From: CAYUET01 sp964443875
GTDB lineage: Bacteria; Auribacterota; JAFGBW01
Direction: 5' to 3'
DNA: 9,446 nt
NCBI GenBank assembly: GCA_964443875.1
Contig: CAYUET010000063.1
Location: 1-9,446, forward strand
The notes below the pieces were generated by a model that saw only the letters and a program-made list of their open reading frames with translations, did not search any database and was not told the DNA's origin. This document shows positions 1-6,567 of this stretch, one piece after another (positions within the stretch are counted from its first letter, which is position 1; the number at the start of each line of letters is the position of its first letter). The position numbers and the translations under genes were made by a program.

Positions 1-1
1 C

Positions 2-220
2 TGTGTCATGGAAGACCTTGAAAATCAAAAGCAGGTCTGGGTGGATTTTTCCCATCCTGAATCTCTGGAAAAATATAAAGCCTCAGCAGCCGCGCATGAA
101 CAGGAATGGCTTCAGATGATGCGAAAAAAAGGGATTGATATTCTGTCCGTTAGGACCGGTGAAGACTATCTTAAAACGCTGACCCGGTTTTTCAAAAGGA
201 GGGGGATGCACCGCTCATGA
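2..220 (+). CDS. DUF58-domain protein, C-terminal fragment
   Basis: Only the last 72 codons are visible; the reading frame is open to the window edge, so the ATG at 8 is an internal methionine and not the start. The fragment has the usual end of DUF58 proteins: a strand reading QVWVDFSHPE, a helix with basic and acidic residues (EKYKASAAAHEQEW), then GIDILSVRTGEDYLKTLTRFFKRR, where the pattern of a hydrophobic strand, 'T-x-E-D-Y' and a terminal FF-RR is what I recognise. DUF58 proteins are normally encoded next to a MoxR AAA+ ATPase and upstream of Bat/VWA proteins, and here the downstream genes are exactly that set, which strengthens the call. Its stop overlaps the next start (ATGA at 217-220). 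The biochemical role of DUF58 is not established; it is thought to act with MoxR and the membrane VWA proteins. The MoxR gene would be expected just upstream, outside the window. Confidence 0.8.
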   Translation, partial: CVMEDLENQKQVWVDFSHPESLEKYKASAAAHEQEWLQMMRKKGIDILSVRTGEDYLKTLTRFFKRRGMHRS

Positions 221-1164
221 TACGATGGGGACTGACAACTTTATTATTTTTAATGATGGCGCTATTTTCAGGGGCCGAAGAGTTGCCTTTTATAAAAGCC
301 AGACTTATTATTTCTCCCCTATTCATGACGGTGGGAGACGATATTACTTTTACTTTGGAAGTGGAATGCGATCCTTCATTAAAAGTGGATTTCACTTCAG
401 CCTTGGAAGAATTAAAAAAACAAACAGCCTTTGAATTAAAAGAGACCGGAAAAATTAAAGAAAAGAAAAAATGGAAGAATAAATCTATATCTCAGTCACT
501 GATTTTTAAAACCTGGGTAGATGGAACACAATATATCCCCAAATTGACTTTTAAATATGGAAAAGAAAAGACGGATAAAGAATTGACCATAGGATCAGCT
601 CTGGTTAGATTTAAATCTCTTCTCAATTCCGTTGAAAATGACATTCGCGATATTACTTCCCCCATTGTGATTCCGGCGAGTGTGCGCCTCAGACCCTGGT
701 TTATCGGTTTCGGAATTGTATTGATTCTTTCCCTTCTGATCTTTGGAATTATAAAGTGGGTAAAACGGCCCAAGGAGGAAAAGATCAAAGTGCTGCCCCC
801 CTGGGAGGAAGCCTTGACTGAGCTTCAGGAACTTTCTTCTTTAGGCCTGCTGGAAAAAAATCAGGTCAAGGAATACTATGTCCGTCTTTCAGATATTTTC
901 AGGCATTATCTTGAAAAACAGTTTCACCTGATGGCTCCTGAACGTACAACCGAGGAATTCATCAAGCTTATGCAGCAGAGTACGGTTTTTACCGAGCTCC
1001 ACAGAACCCTGATCCGCGACTTTCTTGCGGAATGCGATCTGGTTAAATTCGCCAAAAATGAGCCGGATCTGACTAAAACAGATCAGGGCACCCAGATGGT
1101 CAAATCCTTTATCGAAGAAACAAAACCCCGTGAAAATCCTGAGGAAGAAGGGAGTAAGGCATGA
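217..1164 (+). CDS. BatD-like / DUF4381-like membrane protein
   Basis: A 315-residue protein of the Bat operon. Residues 1-20 form a signal peptide or N-terminal anchor (basic MIRWG, then LTTLLFLMMALFSGA). Residues 23 to about 158 are a beta-rich, lysine-rich exported domain of the BatD type, beginning LPFIKARLIISPLFMTVGDD, which suggests one immunoglobulin-like fold. A membrane helix lies at about 161-183 (FIGFGIVLILSLLIFGIIKW), followed by KRPKEEK. The cytoplasmic tail (about 190-300) has PPWEEALTELQEL, GLLE, VKEYYVRLSDIFRHYLE and APERTTEEF, the pattern of the DUF4381/BatD C-terminal helical domain. Full BatD proteins are usually longer with several beta domains, so this is a compact version. 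The ATG at 217 overlaps the DUF58 stop and follows an AGGAGG-type site at 198-203. A closer ATG at 206 in the DUF58 frame meets a stop within four codons and is not a rival start. Function is inferred from context: an envelope partner of the two VWA proteins downstream. Confidence 0.75.
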   Translation: MIRWGLTTLLFLMMALFSGAEELPFIKARLIISPLFMTVGDDITFTLEVECDPSLKVDFTSALEELKKQTAFELKETGKIKEKKKWKNKSISQSLIFKTWVDGTQYIPKLTFKYGKEKTDKELTIGSALVRFKSLLNSVENDIRDITSPIVIPASVRLRPWFIGFGIVLILSLLIFGIIKWVKRPKEEKIKVLPPWEEALTELQELSSLGLLEKNQVKEYYVRLSDIFRHYLEKQFHLMAPERTTEEFIKLMQQSTVFTELHRTLIRDFLAECDLVKFAKNEPDLTKTDQGTQMVKSFIEETKPRENPEEEGSKA

Positions 1165-2159
1165 GTTTTCATTTTCCGTGGATGCTGCTTTTCCTTTTAC
1201 TCCTTCCCCTGCTTTTCAGAAAAGAAAATGAAAGGCATCTTTCGCTTTCTTTCAGCCACACCGGACTTTTTAAGTCCCTGTCGGGTATCCGAAGTCCGGC
1301 TTTTTTATACCATTCTTTTTTTCAGAAAGTTTTAAGAGCCCTGATTCTGCTCCTTGTTATTGTCGCCATAGCCAGGCCGCGCACGAGCAAGGAAAATATG
1401 TGGGAGGAATCCGAAGCGGTGGATATTCTGATGATCGTAGACGTTTCCACCTCCATGCTGGCAGAGGATTTTGAACTTAACGGCAAACGCTTCAGCAGGC
1501 TTGAAGTGGTTAAACGGGTGATCTCAGACTTTGTATCCGAAAGGGCCCAGGACAGGATCGGGGTGGCCATGTTTGCAGGAGAACCCATGATTGTCTGCCC
1601 TCTGACCACGGATTACAACGTGCTGAACGAGTTTTTATCCCAGGTGCGCATCGGCATTCTTCCGGACAGAACCGCTATCGGTGATGCCCTGGCTTTCGGC
1701 ATCAACAGGCTGACGCATTCCCAGGCAAAATCAAAAATCGTTATTCTACTGACAGACGGTGACAGCAATGCCGGGAAGATTGATCCTCTTCTGGCTGCGG
1801 ATCTGGCTTCCTCCCAAAAGGTAAAAGTCTATACCATCGGCGCAGGGAAAAGAGGCCTGGTCCCCTATCCTGTAAACGATCCCTTTTTCGGAAAACGGTA
1901 CGAAAACGTTGAAATTCCCATCAATGAAGAAGCCCTGACCGAAATTGCGGAAAAAACCGGAGGAAAATTTTACAGGGCGACCAGTTCTGAAGGACTCAAG
2001 GCTATTTATGAAGAAATCAACACCATGGAAAAGACAAAGATCAAGACTACCACCACAGTGGAGTATCAGGAACGGTTTTACTGGTTTCTGATCCCCGGAA
2101 TGCTTCTTCTTTTACTGGAATTATTTTTAACCCATTTTTATTTCATAAGGATTCCATAA
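1161..2159 (+). CDS. batA: BatA-like von Willebrand factor A membrane protein
   Basis: A 332-residue VWA protein with the Bat layout: an N-terminal hydrophobic helix (about 6-19), a second helix (about 57-72, VLRALILLLVIVAIA) followed by RPR, a cytoplasmic or periplasmic VWA domain (about 86-290), and a C-terminal helix (about 307-328). The metal-ion-dependent adhesion site is intact: DVSTS at 94-98, the threonine in DRTAIGDAL (T171), and TDG with D199. The stretches RIGVAMFAG, CPLTTDYN and IGDALAFGINRL are typical of BatA. The start overlaps the previous stop (ATGA, 1161-1164) and has AAGGGAG at 1148-1154, six bases upstream. Its stop TAA is directly followed by the ATG of the second VWA gene. 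Bat proteins were named for Bacteroides aerotolerance, but their molecular job is unsettled; models involve MoxR-dependent metal loading or envelope stress tolerance. The symbol rests on operon order and MIDAS pattern. Confidence 0.85.
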   Translation: MSFHFPWMLLFLLLLPLLFRKENERHLSLSFSHTGLFKSLSGIRSPAFLYHSFFQKVLRALILLLVIVAIARPRTSKENMWEESEAVDILMIVDVSTSMLAEDFELNGKRFSRLEVVKRVISDFVSERAQDRIGVAMFAGEPMIVCPLTTDYNVLNEFLSQVRIGILPDRTAIGDALAFGINRLTHSQAKSKIVILLTDGDSNAGKIDPLLAADLASSQKVKVYTIGAGKRGLVPYPVNDPFFGKRYENVEIPINEEALTEIAEKTGGKFYRATSSEGLKAIYEEINTMEKTKIKTTTTVEYQERFYWFLIPGMLLLLLELFLTHFYFIRIP

Positions 2160-3194
2160 ATGGATAAATTCATGTGGGGAAATATCTGGGGAATCAGCTA
2201 TCTGTGGATTCCCGTTGCTGCCGCAATTCTGCTCTATCTTGGGTCGCTCCGCAGACAGGGACTTCTGGAAAGACTTATGGATCCTTCCCTTCTGTCTTCA
2301 CTGGCGTGGGCAAAGGAAAATTCCCAGAGGGGGCTTAAAAATATTTTCCTGGTTTTATCTCTTTTCTTTTCTGTAATCGCTCTTATGGAACCCCTGTATG
2401 ATTACACCTGGGAAACCACCAAAAAAAACGGAGTGGATCTGATTATAGCACTCGATACCTCCAAAAGCATGTATGCCTCGGATATTTCCCCCTCCCGGTT
2501 TGAGCGGAGCCGTCTGGAAATTAAAAACCTGATTCAGTCCCTGGAAGGAGACCGCGTGGGCCTTATTCTTTTCACTTCCACGGCACTCACCCAATGCCCG
2601 CTTACCGTGGACTACAATGCCTTTTCCCTTTTTCTGGATGAGGCTGAAATCGGACTTTTACCCAAAGGGGGAACCTCCCTGGTTGCCGCCATTGAAAAAG
2701 CCTGCGAAAGTTTTGATGCCAAATATAAAAAGGACAGAATCCTGATGGTCGTTACAGATGGGGAAACCCACGACATGGATCTGGATTCCTCATTAAAAAA
2801 AGCCTCGGAGGCAGGTATAAGAATTTTCTGCGTGGGTCTCGGATCTAAGGAAGGCGTGCCTATTGTTGTCCCTCAGGCGGGTGGACAAAAAGAATATGTT
2901 AAGGATGAAAACGGGAACATTGTATTGACCAAACTGGAAGAGGAAAACCTTAAGAAAATCGCCCTTGCCACACAGGGGGCTTACATTCATGCGGATAACA
3001 CAAGCTTCAGTCTTGAAAATCTGTATAAACTTAAGGTGGCTCCCCTTCAGGGACGTGAAATTGAAAGCAAAAGAAAAAAACATTATGAAAACAGATTTTA
3101 CATCCCCCTGGCCATTGCCCTCATTTTTCTGCTGTTAGGCACTTTTTTGAAGGAAGTGAAAATCCAACCTAAGAACGTGAAGGAAACTTTATGA
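2160..3194 (+). CDS. batB: BatB-like von Willebrand factor A membrane protein
   Basis: A 344-residue second VWA protein. Helices lie at about 13-28 (SYLWIPVAAAILLYLG), about 60-76 and about 312-330 (FYIPLAIALIFLLLGTFL), with a VWA domain at about 92-295. The MIDAS is complete: DTSKS at 99-103, T172 in KGGTSLVAAI, and D200 in VTDGETHD. GDRVGLILFTSTALTQCPLT and the later GSKEGVPIVVP are characteristic of BatB-type proteins. It ends soon after the last helix, so there is no fused TPR region, and no separate BatC or BatE TPR gene follows. The start ATG directly abuts the upstream TAA and has AAGGA at 2147-2151, eight bases away. The 3' end overlaps queC by four bases. The two adjacent VWA proteins are likely to work as a pair at the membrane, with DUF58 and MoxR on the cytoplasmic side (inference from family context). 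Confidence 0.85.
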   Translation: MDKFMWGNIWGISYLWIPVAAAILLYLGSLRRQGLLERLMDPSLLSSLAWAKENSQRGLKNIFLVLSLFFSVIALMEPLYDYTWETTKKNGVDLIIALDTSKSMYASDISPSRFERSRLEIKNLIQSLEGDRVGLILFTSTALTQCPLTVDYNAFSLFLDEAEIGLLPKGGTSLVAAIEKACESFDAKYKKDRILMVVTDGETHDMDLDSSLKKASEAGIRIFCVGLGSKEGVPIVVPQAGGQKEYVKDENGNIVLTKLEEENLKKIALATQGAYIHADNTSFSLENLYKLKVAPLQGREIESKRKKHYENRFYIPLAIALIFLLLGTFLKEVKIQPKNVKETL

Positions 3195-3883
3195 CAGCTA
3201 AAATAAAACCCAAAGCCGTGGTCCTAGTGAGCGGAGGTCTGGATTCTTCAACCTGCCTGGCCTGGGCGATCAGTGAGGGTTACGATGTGCATGCCTTAAG
3301 TTTCGATTACGGGCAGAGACATAAAATGGAATTATCCTGTGCAAAAAAAATCTGCCGATTTTTTAAGGTGCAGAACCATAAAATATTTAAACTGGACCTT
3401 CGCACCTTCGGAGGATCAGCGCTCACAGCCGACATAGACGTTCCGAAAAATAGAAGCCTTAAAACCATGGGAAAGAAAGGCATTCCCGTCACCTATGTGC
3501 CTGCACGCAATACCATTTTTTTATCCCTGGCTCTGGCCTATGCGGAAACCGTGAAGGCCTTTAACCTCGTGATCGGGGTGAATGCCCTGGACTACAGCGG
3601 TTATCCGGACTGCAGACCTGAATTTATCAGAGCCTTTGAAAAGCTAGCCAACCTTGCGACCAAAGAAGGCGTGGAGGGAAAGAAATTCAAAATTCACACC
3701 CCCCTCCTTAAACTGACCAAGGCCGGGATCATTAAAAAAGGAGTAAAGCTCGGAGTGGATTATTCCCTGACCTCCTCCTGCTATTCCCCTGAAAAAGGAA
3801 AACCCTGCGGGCACTGTGATTCCTGTCTTCTGCGGCTCAAGGGTTTTAAAGCAGCGGGGTATCTGGATCCTTTAACCTACTAA
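3191..3883 (+). CDS. queC: 7-cyano-7-deazaguanine (preQ0) synthase QueC
   Basis: QueC converts 7-carboxy-7-deazaguanine to preQ0 with ATP and ammonia, a step of queuosine biosynthesis in the cytosol. The 230-residue length is normal for the family. The PP-loop SGGLDSS is at 14-20, with SFDYGQRH (37-44), TYVPARNTIFLSLALAYAE (101-119), and GVNALDYSGYPDCRPEF (129-145) as expected. The zinc site is complete: C197 in SSCY, then C206, C209 and C212 in CGHCDSC. The ATG at 3191 overlaps the batB stop (ATGA) and has AAGGA at 3180-3184, six bases upstream. That makes queC the last gene of the Bat unit rather than part of a queD-queE-queF cluster. No preQ1 riboswitch can sit directly in front of it because there is no leader. 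The enzyme call is firm; any functional connection with the Bat genes is unproven. Confidence 0.96.
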   Translation: MTAKIKPKAVVLVSGGLDSSTCLAWAISEGYDVHALSFDYGQRHKMELSCAKKICRFFKVQNHKIFKLDLRTFGGSALTADIDVPKNRSLKTMGKKGIPVTYVPARNTIFLSLALAYAETVKAFNLVIGVNALDYSGYPDCRPEFIRAFEKLANLATKEGVEGKKFKIHTPLLKLTKAGIIKKGVKLGVDYSLTSSCYSPEKGKPCGHCDSCLLRLKGFKAAGYLDPLTY

Positions 3884-3978
3884 AAAGTGGTATCTGATTT
3901 TAAAAACAAATCCATTTGCCTTGTTTATTTTTTCAGTTTATAGTGCCCCGGATTGAAACCCAAAAAGAAAGTACAGCC
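3884..3978 (+). promoter_or_regulatory. Sigma70-type promoter for the trmJ-rlmB-tsaE-tsaB unit
   Basis: The 95-nt gap after queC contains TTGCCT (3916-3921), a 17-nt spacer, and TATAGT (3939-3944), close to the consensus -35 and -10 boxes at the optimal distance. Transcription would begin near 3951, leaving a leader of about 28 nt before the ATG at 3979. I see no hairpin followed by a T-run after queC, so read-through from the Bat unit is also possible. A short CAAAT-CC-ATTTG dyad (3907-3918) touches the -35 box, but it is small enough to be chance. Confidence 0.65.
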
Positions 3979-4776
3979 ATGAAAGCAGAAGACAGAAACA
4001 ACGTTGAAATCATACTGGTGGAGCCTGCGGAGCCTGGGAATATCGGATCTGCCGCAAGGGCCATGCACAACATGGGTTTTTCCCGGATGGGGCTTGTGAA
4101 TCCTGTGGAATACAAAGTCTCCGACACCTACCGCCTTGCCTGGAATTCCCGTGAAATTATCGATAATGCCAGGGTCTACTCAAGCTTAAGGGAAGCGGTG
4201 GCTGACAAGGGCTTTGTGGTTGCCATGTCCACCCGCATGGGCAAGGACAGGGGCTACATTGAAATTTTAAATGAATTTGTCCCTGAATTGGCCAAAATGG
4301 CGTCCAAGACGTCCATGGCCATCCTTTTCGGCCGTGAATCCTGGGGCCTGACCAATGAAGAGCTTCAGTATGCCAACCGCATTGTGCGTATTCACACAGC
4401 CGGCGAGTATAGTTCTCTGAATCTGGCGCAGGCTGTCCTTGTGACCTGCTATCAGATGCTCTGCGCAGAAGGCGTGATCCCGGATGAACGCCCGGCCCCC
4501 TCCCCTCATGAAGAAGTCGAAAGATGTTTTGAACATATTGAAAAGGTGCTGAAAAAAATCGGTTACGGCAGCATCAAGGGGGATGCCTGCATCATCGACA
4601 CCATCATGCACACGGTCCGTAAAATGGCCGGAAGACTTTCCATGGAGCCGGTGGAAGTCCGCATGCTCCGCGGGGTCTGTTCCCAGACTGAAGTTGCGGT
4701 GGATGGCTTCAAGGACCTGCCCAAAAAACCGGATCCTCTGCCGAAGACAGAGGCGGACATTATTTCCCCTTCATAG
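3979..4776 (+). CDS. trmJ: TrmJ-like tRNA 2'-O-methyltransferase (SPOUT, TrmH family group 1)
   Basis: A 265-residue SpoU/TrmH-type enzyme using S-adenosylmethionine. TrmJ methylates the 2'-hydroxyl of nucleotide 32 in the tRNA anticodon loop. Motif 1 is EPAEPGNIGSAARAMHNMG (15-33), motif 2 is FGRESWGLTNEEL (117-129), and motif 3 contains SSLNLAQAV (145-153), where the trefoil knot binds the cofactor. The N-terminal VEIILVEP and the C-terminal helical tail with EVRMLRG (226-232) fit the TrmJ group, as does the length. I chose ATG 3979 and not the longer frame from 3916, because the extra 21 residues (MPCLFFQFIV...) match nothing in the family and 3916 lies inside the predicted -35 box. The ribosome binding site is weak (GAAAG near 3967-3971). 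A close paralogue with another tRNA target cannot be excluded from sequence alone. Confidence 0.87.
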   Translation: MKAEDRNNVEIILVEPAEPGNIGSAARAMHNMGFSRMGLVNPVEYKVSDTYRLAWNSREIIDNARVYSSLREAVADKGFVVAMSTRMGKDRGYIEILNEFVPELAKMASKTSMAILFGRESWGLTNEELQYANRIVRIHTAGEYSSLNLAQAVLVTCYQMLCAEGVIPDERPAPSPHEEVERCFEHIEKVLKKIGYGSIKGDACIIDTIMHTVRKMAGRLSMEPVEVRMLRGVCSQTEVAVDGFKDLPKKPDPLPKTEADIISPS

Positions 4777-4792
4777 GAAAAGGTAATACAAC

Positions 4793-5489
4793 ATGAGTAA
4801 GAATGATAAAATCATTTATGGCGTAAGGCCGGTGGAAGAACTGCTTCTGGCAGGACTCCCTGTTAAAAAAGTTTATTTTGAAACAGACAAGACCAACACC
4901 AAATTTGCCCCTTTAAGAGACCGATGTCTTGAGCTTCACATTCCCTTTGAGGAAAAAAGCGCAAGGTTTATTGATAAACTTTGTGAAAATACTCATCATC
5001 AGGGGGTTATGGCGTTTTATACCCCTATGGAGCGGCAGATCTGTTTTGAAAATCCAGGCTACCAGCCCCGCACGGGCTGGAATCTCTGCCTTTATCTGGA
5101 CGGGATTCAGGATCCCCAGAATTTCGGGGCAATCGTTCGCTCCGCGGAATTTTTCGGCGCAGATCAGGTCTTCTACCCGGAACACGGCAACGCCCCTTTT
5201 ACTCCTGTAGCCCAGAAAACATCGGCAGGAGGAGGGATTCATAATCCGCCCTATAAAATATCTTCAGTCTCCACCCTTTTTGAAAAGGTGAATACCCATC
5301 AGATAACCGTTGTCGGCACAGATCCCTATGAAGGGACAAGTATCGAGGAAATGGATTTCAGAAGAGATCTTTTACTGGTGATCGGCAGTGAAGGCNNNNN
5401 NNNNNTCAGCGGGGATTCTTCTCTATCAGGCTTTAATCAACAGAGGCATGCAGGCAACCGCGAACAATGACCCGAACGACCATCTTTAA
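4793..5489 (+). CDS. rlmB: RlmB/TrmH-type 2'-O-ribose methyltransferase (interrupted by assembly gap)
   Basis: A SpoU-family rRNA methyltransferase; RlmB methylates G2251 of 23S rRNA. Residues 1-78 are the substrate-binding domain (YGVRPVEELLLAG ... HHQGVMAFY). The SPOUT domain has LDGIQDPQNFGAIVRSAEFFGA (102-123), NAPFTPVAQKTSAGG (133-147) and the start of motif 2, VIGSEG (196-201). A 10-N gap follows at 5396-5405. After it, the family's C-terminal helix SAGILLYQALINRG appears in the frame starting at 5406 and ends at TAA 5487-5489. That frame does not follow from ten bases, so the Ns are a placeholder. RlmB proteins are usually about 245-260 residues; 228 are visible, so about 28-30 codons are missing, including the SLN-containing motif 3. 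The true end overlaps tsaE by 23 nt. AGG at 4781-4783 precedes the start. This looks like an intact gene with missing bases, not a pseudogene. TrmH-like tRNA activity is the main alternative. Confidence 0.87.
5396..5405. other. Assembly gap (10 N) inside rlmB
   Basis: Ten Ns of evidently arbitrary length. The upstream frame ends on a codon boundary at 5395 and the downstream coding frame begins at 5406, so the real missing length must be a multiple of three (assuming an intact gene). From family length it is about 85-90 nt, not 10. Confidence 0.9.
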
Positions 5490-5904
5490 AAGCCGGAGTG
5501 AGGAAGAAACCCGGTCTGTGGGGTTTGAAATAGCCAAGACATTAGTCCCCGGCGATATCGTGGGCTTAAGCGGTGAATTCGGTGCAGGAAAGACAAGGCT
5601 GATCAAGGCGATCTGCGAATATTTCAACATTTCGCCCTCCAGGGTCACTTCCCCCAGTTTCACCCTGATCCATGAATACCAGGGAACACATAAAATTGTT
5701 CATCTGGACACCTACCGCCTAGCCTCGGACGGCGATTTTGAGCTTCTGGATCTGGATTATTATCTGGACCAGAAGGCCATTATCCTGATTGAATGGGCAG
5801 GGAAGGTTGAGCACCTGCTTCCCGAAAGCACCCGCTGGATTGAAATCCGTGTGGATGGACCAACCCAAAGAACCCTTCACTTTAAAGGGAAAAAAAATGA
5901 TTAA
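5467..5904 (+). CDS. tsaE: TsaE, ATPase of the tRNA t6A37 pathway
   Basis: TsaE is the small P-loop ATPase that works with TsaB and TsaD when threonylcarbamoyl is transferred to A37 of ANN-decoding tRNAs. The 145-residue length is standard. The Walker A motif is GEFGAGKT (36-43), followed by TSPSFTLIHEYQG (61-73), HLDTYRL (79-85, the usual H-x-D-x-Y-R) and IILIEWAGKVEHLLPE (105-120). All are family signatures. The glutamate-phenylalanine in the P-loop replaces the more common G-L/D-L pair but leaves GAGKT intact. The start ATG at 5467 lies within the last codons of rlmB once that gene's correct frame is used (23-nt overlap), with only a weak AGGC upstream, so initiation probably depends on translation of rlmB. 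It overlaps tsaB by eight bases. tsaE-tsaB adjacency is common in bacteria. Confidence 0.95.
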   Translation: MTRTTIFKSRSEEETRSVGFEIAKTLVPGDIVGLSGEFGAGKTRLIKAICEYFNISPSRVTSPSFTLIHEYQGTHKIVHLDTYRLASDGDFELLDLDYYLDQKAIILIEWAGKVEHLLPESTRWIEIRVDGPTQRTLHFKGKKND

Positions 5905-6550
5905 GCTCGGCATCAGCACCTCTTCCGAATGCGCTTCCATGGCTCTTGAAGTTGAGGGTAAAGTATTTCAGGTTCCGTTTTTCAAAACCGCTTCTCCTGT
6001 GTGTGAAAGTCTTGTCAGCCATCTGGAAGAACTTCTGAAATATTTTAAAATCAAAATCAGCCATATAAACGGAATCGTCGTTGATACCGGCCCCGGTTCC
6101 TTTACAGGTTTAAGGGTCGGAATTGCAACGGCCAATGGTCTTGGGCTCGGGCTGAATATCCCGGTAAAGGGGTTTTCCTCTTTGGATCTTCTGGCCACCC
6201 AGTTCATACGGCTCAACCCTCATGTGAAAGATCCTTTTTTTGCGGCCATTAATGCCGGACGCGGGGAAGTCTATTTCGCAAAATATCAGCCTTTTTCAAA
6301 AACCAAGTTTAAAAAAATTGAAAAGGACAGCCTGGAACAGACAGCCCTCTTTGCCCGGAAAGCCGGTGGAGTTTCTCTTATTCAATGCGGACTGAATGAG
6401 GTTTGCCCCATGGGTCAGCCTGCGTATCCGGAGGCTCTGGACTGCCTTTCCCTACTGGAAAAAATTCCGGCTGTTAAAAGGCGTTATGCCCACCCCAACT
6501 ATGTCCGGCTGCCGGATGCGGAAATCAATTACCGCAAGAAAAAGGCATAG
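5897..6550 (+). CDS. tsaB: TsaB, t6A37 threonylcarbamoyltransferase complex partner
   Basis: TsaB is the non-catalytic ASKHA-fold partner of TsaD in the complex that makes t6A37. The protein is 217 residues from ATG 5897. Recognisable parts are KLGISTSSECASMALE (3-18), VVDTGPGSFTGLRVGIATANGLGLG (61-85), GFSSLDLLA (92-100), AINAGRGEVYFAKY (117-130) and the C-terminal YVRLPDAEINY (202-212). The frame is open upstream to an ATG at 5789, but that stretch is inside tsaE and matches nothing. ATG 5897 has AAGGGA at 5885-5890, six bases away, and gives the canonical family N-terminus. One oddity is that the usual aspartate of the opening 'IDTS' is serine here (G-I-S-T-S, S7). TsaB needs no ATPase activity, so this may be tolerated. 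The gene is the last of the unit and faces a convergent gene across an assembly gap. Confidence 0.93.
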   Translation: MIKLGISTSSECASMALEVEGKVFQVPFFKTASPVCESLVSHLEELLKYFKIKISHINGIVVDTGPGSFTGLRVGIATANGLGLGLNIPVKGFSSLDLLATQFIRLNPHVKDPFFAAINAGRGEVYFAKYQPFSKTKFKKIEKDSLEQTALFARKAGGVSLIQCGLNEVCPMGQPAYPEALDCLSLLEKIPAVKRRYAHPNYVRLPDAEINYRKKKA

Positions 6551-6556
6551 ACTTCT

Positions 6557-6566
6557 NNNNNNNNNN
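6557..6566. other. Assembly gap (10 N) between convergent genes
   Basis: Ten Ns lie between the tsaB stop (6550) and the stop of the minus-strand membrane gene (6568-6570). A shared terminator hairpin would normally be expected in such a convergent junction and none is visible in the few flanking bases, so it may be in the missing sequence. The true gap length cannot be judged here, since no coding frame crosses it. Confidence 0.85.
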
Positions 6567-6567
6567 T

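Noticed and set aside
3907..3918. CAAAT-CC-ATTTG dyad overlapping the -35 box of the trmJ promoter
   Set aside because: Five-base arms in AT-rich DNA are expected by chance, and no second site or regulator is nearby.
3916..3978. N-terminal extension of the trmJ reading frame
   Set aside because: It lies in the promoter and leader, has no family similarity, and ATG 3979 gives the normal N-terminus.
4267..4611. Open frame of 114 codons on the minus strand inside trmJ
   Set aside because: It is antisense to a well-supported gene, resembles no family and has no ribosome site; similar shadows inside the other genes were left out for the same reason.
5789..5896. Long N-terminal extension of the tsaB frame
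   Set aside because: It is inside tsaE in another frame; ATG 5897 has a good ribosome site and gives the canonical TsaB start.
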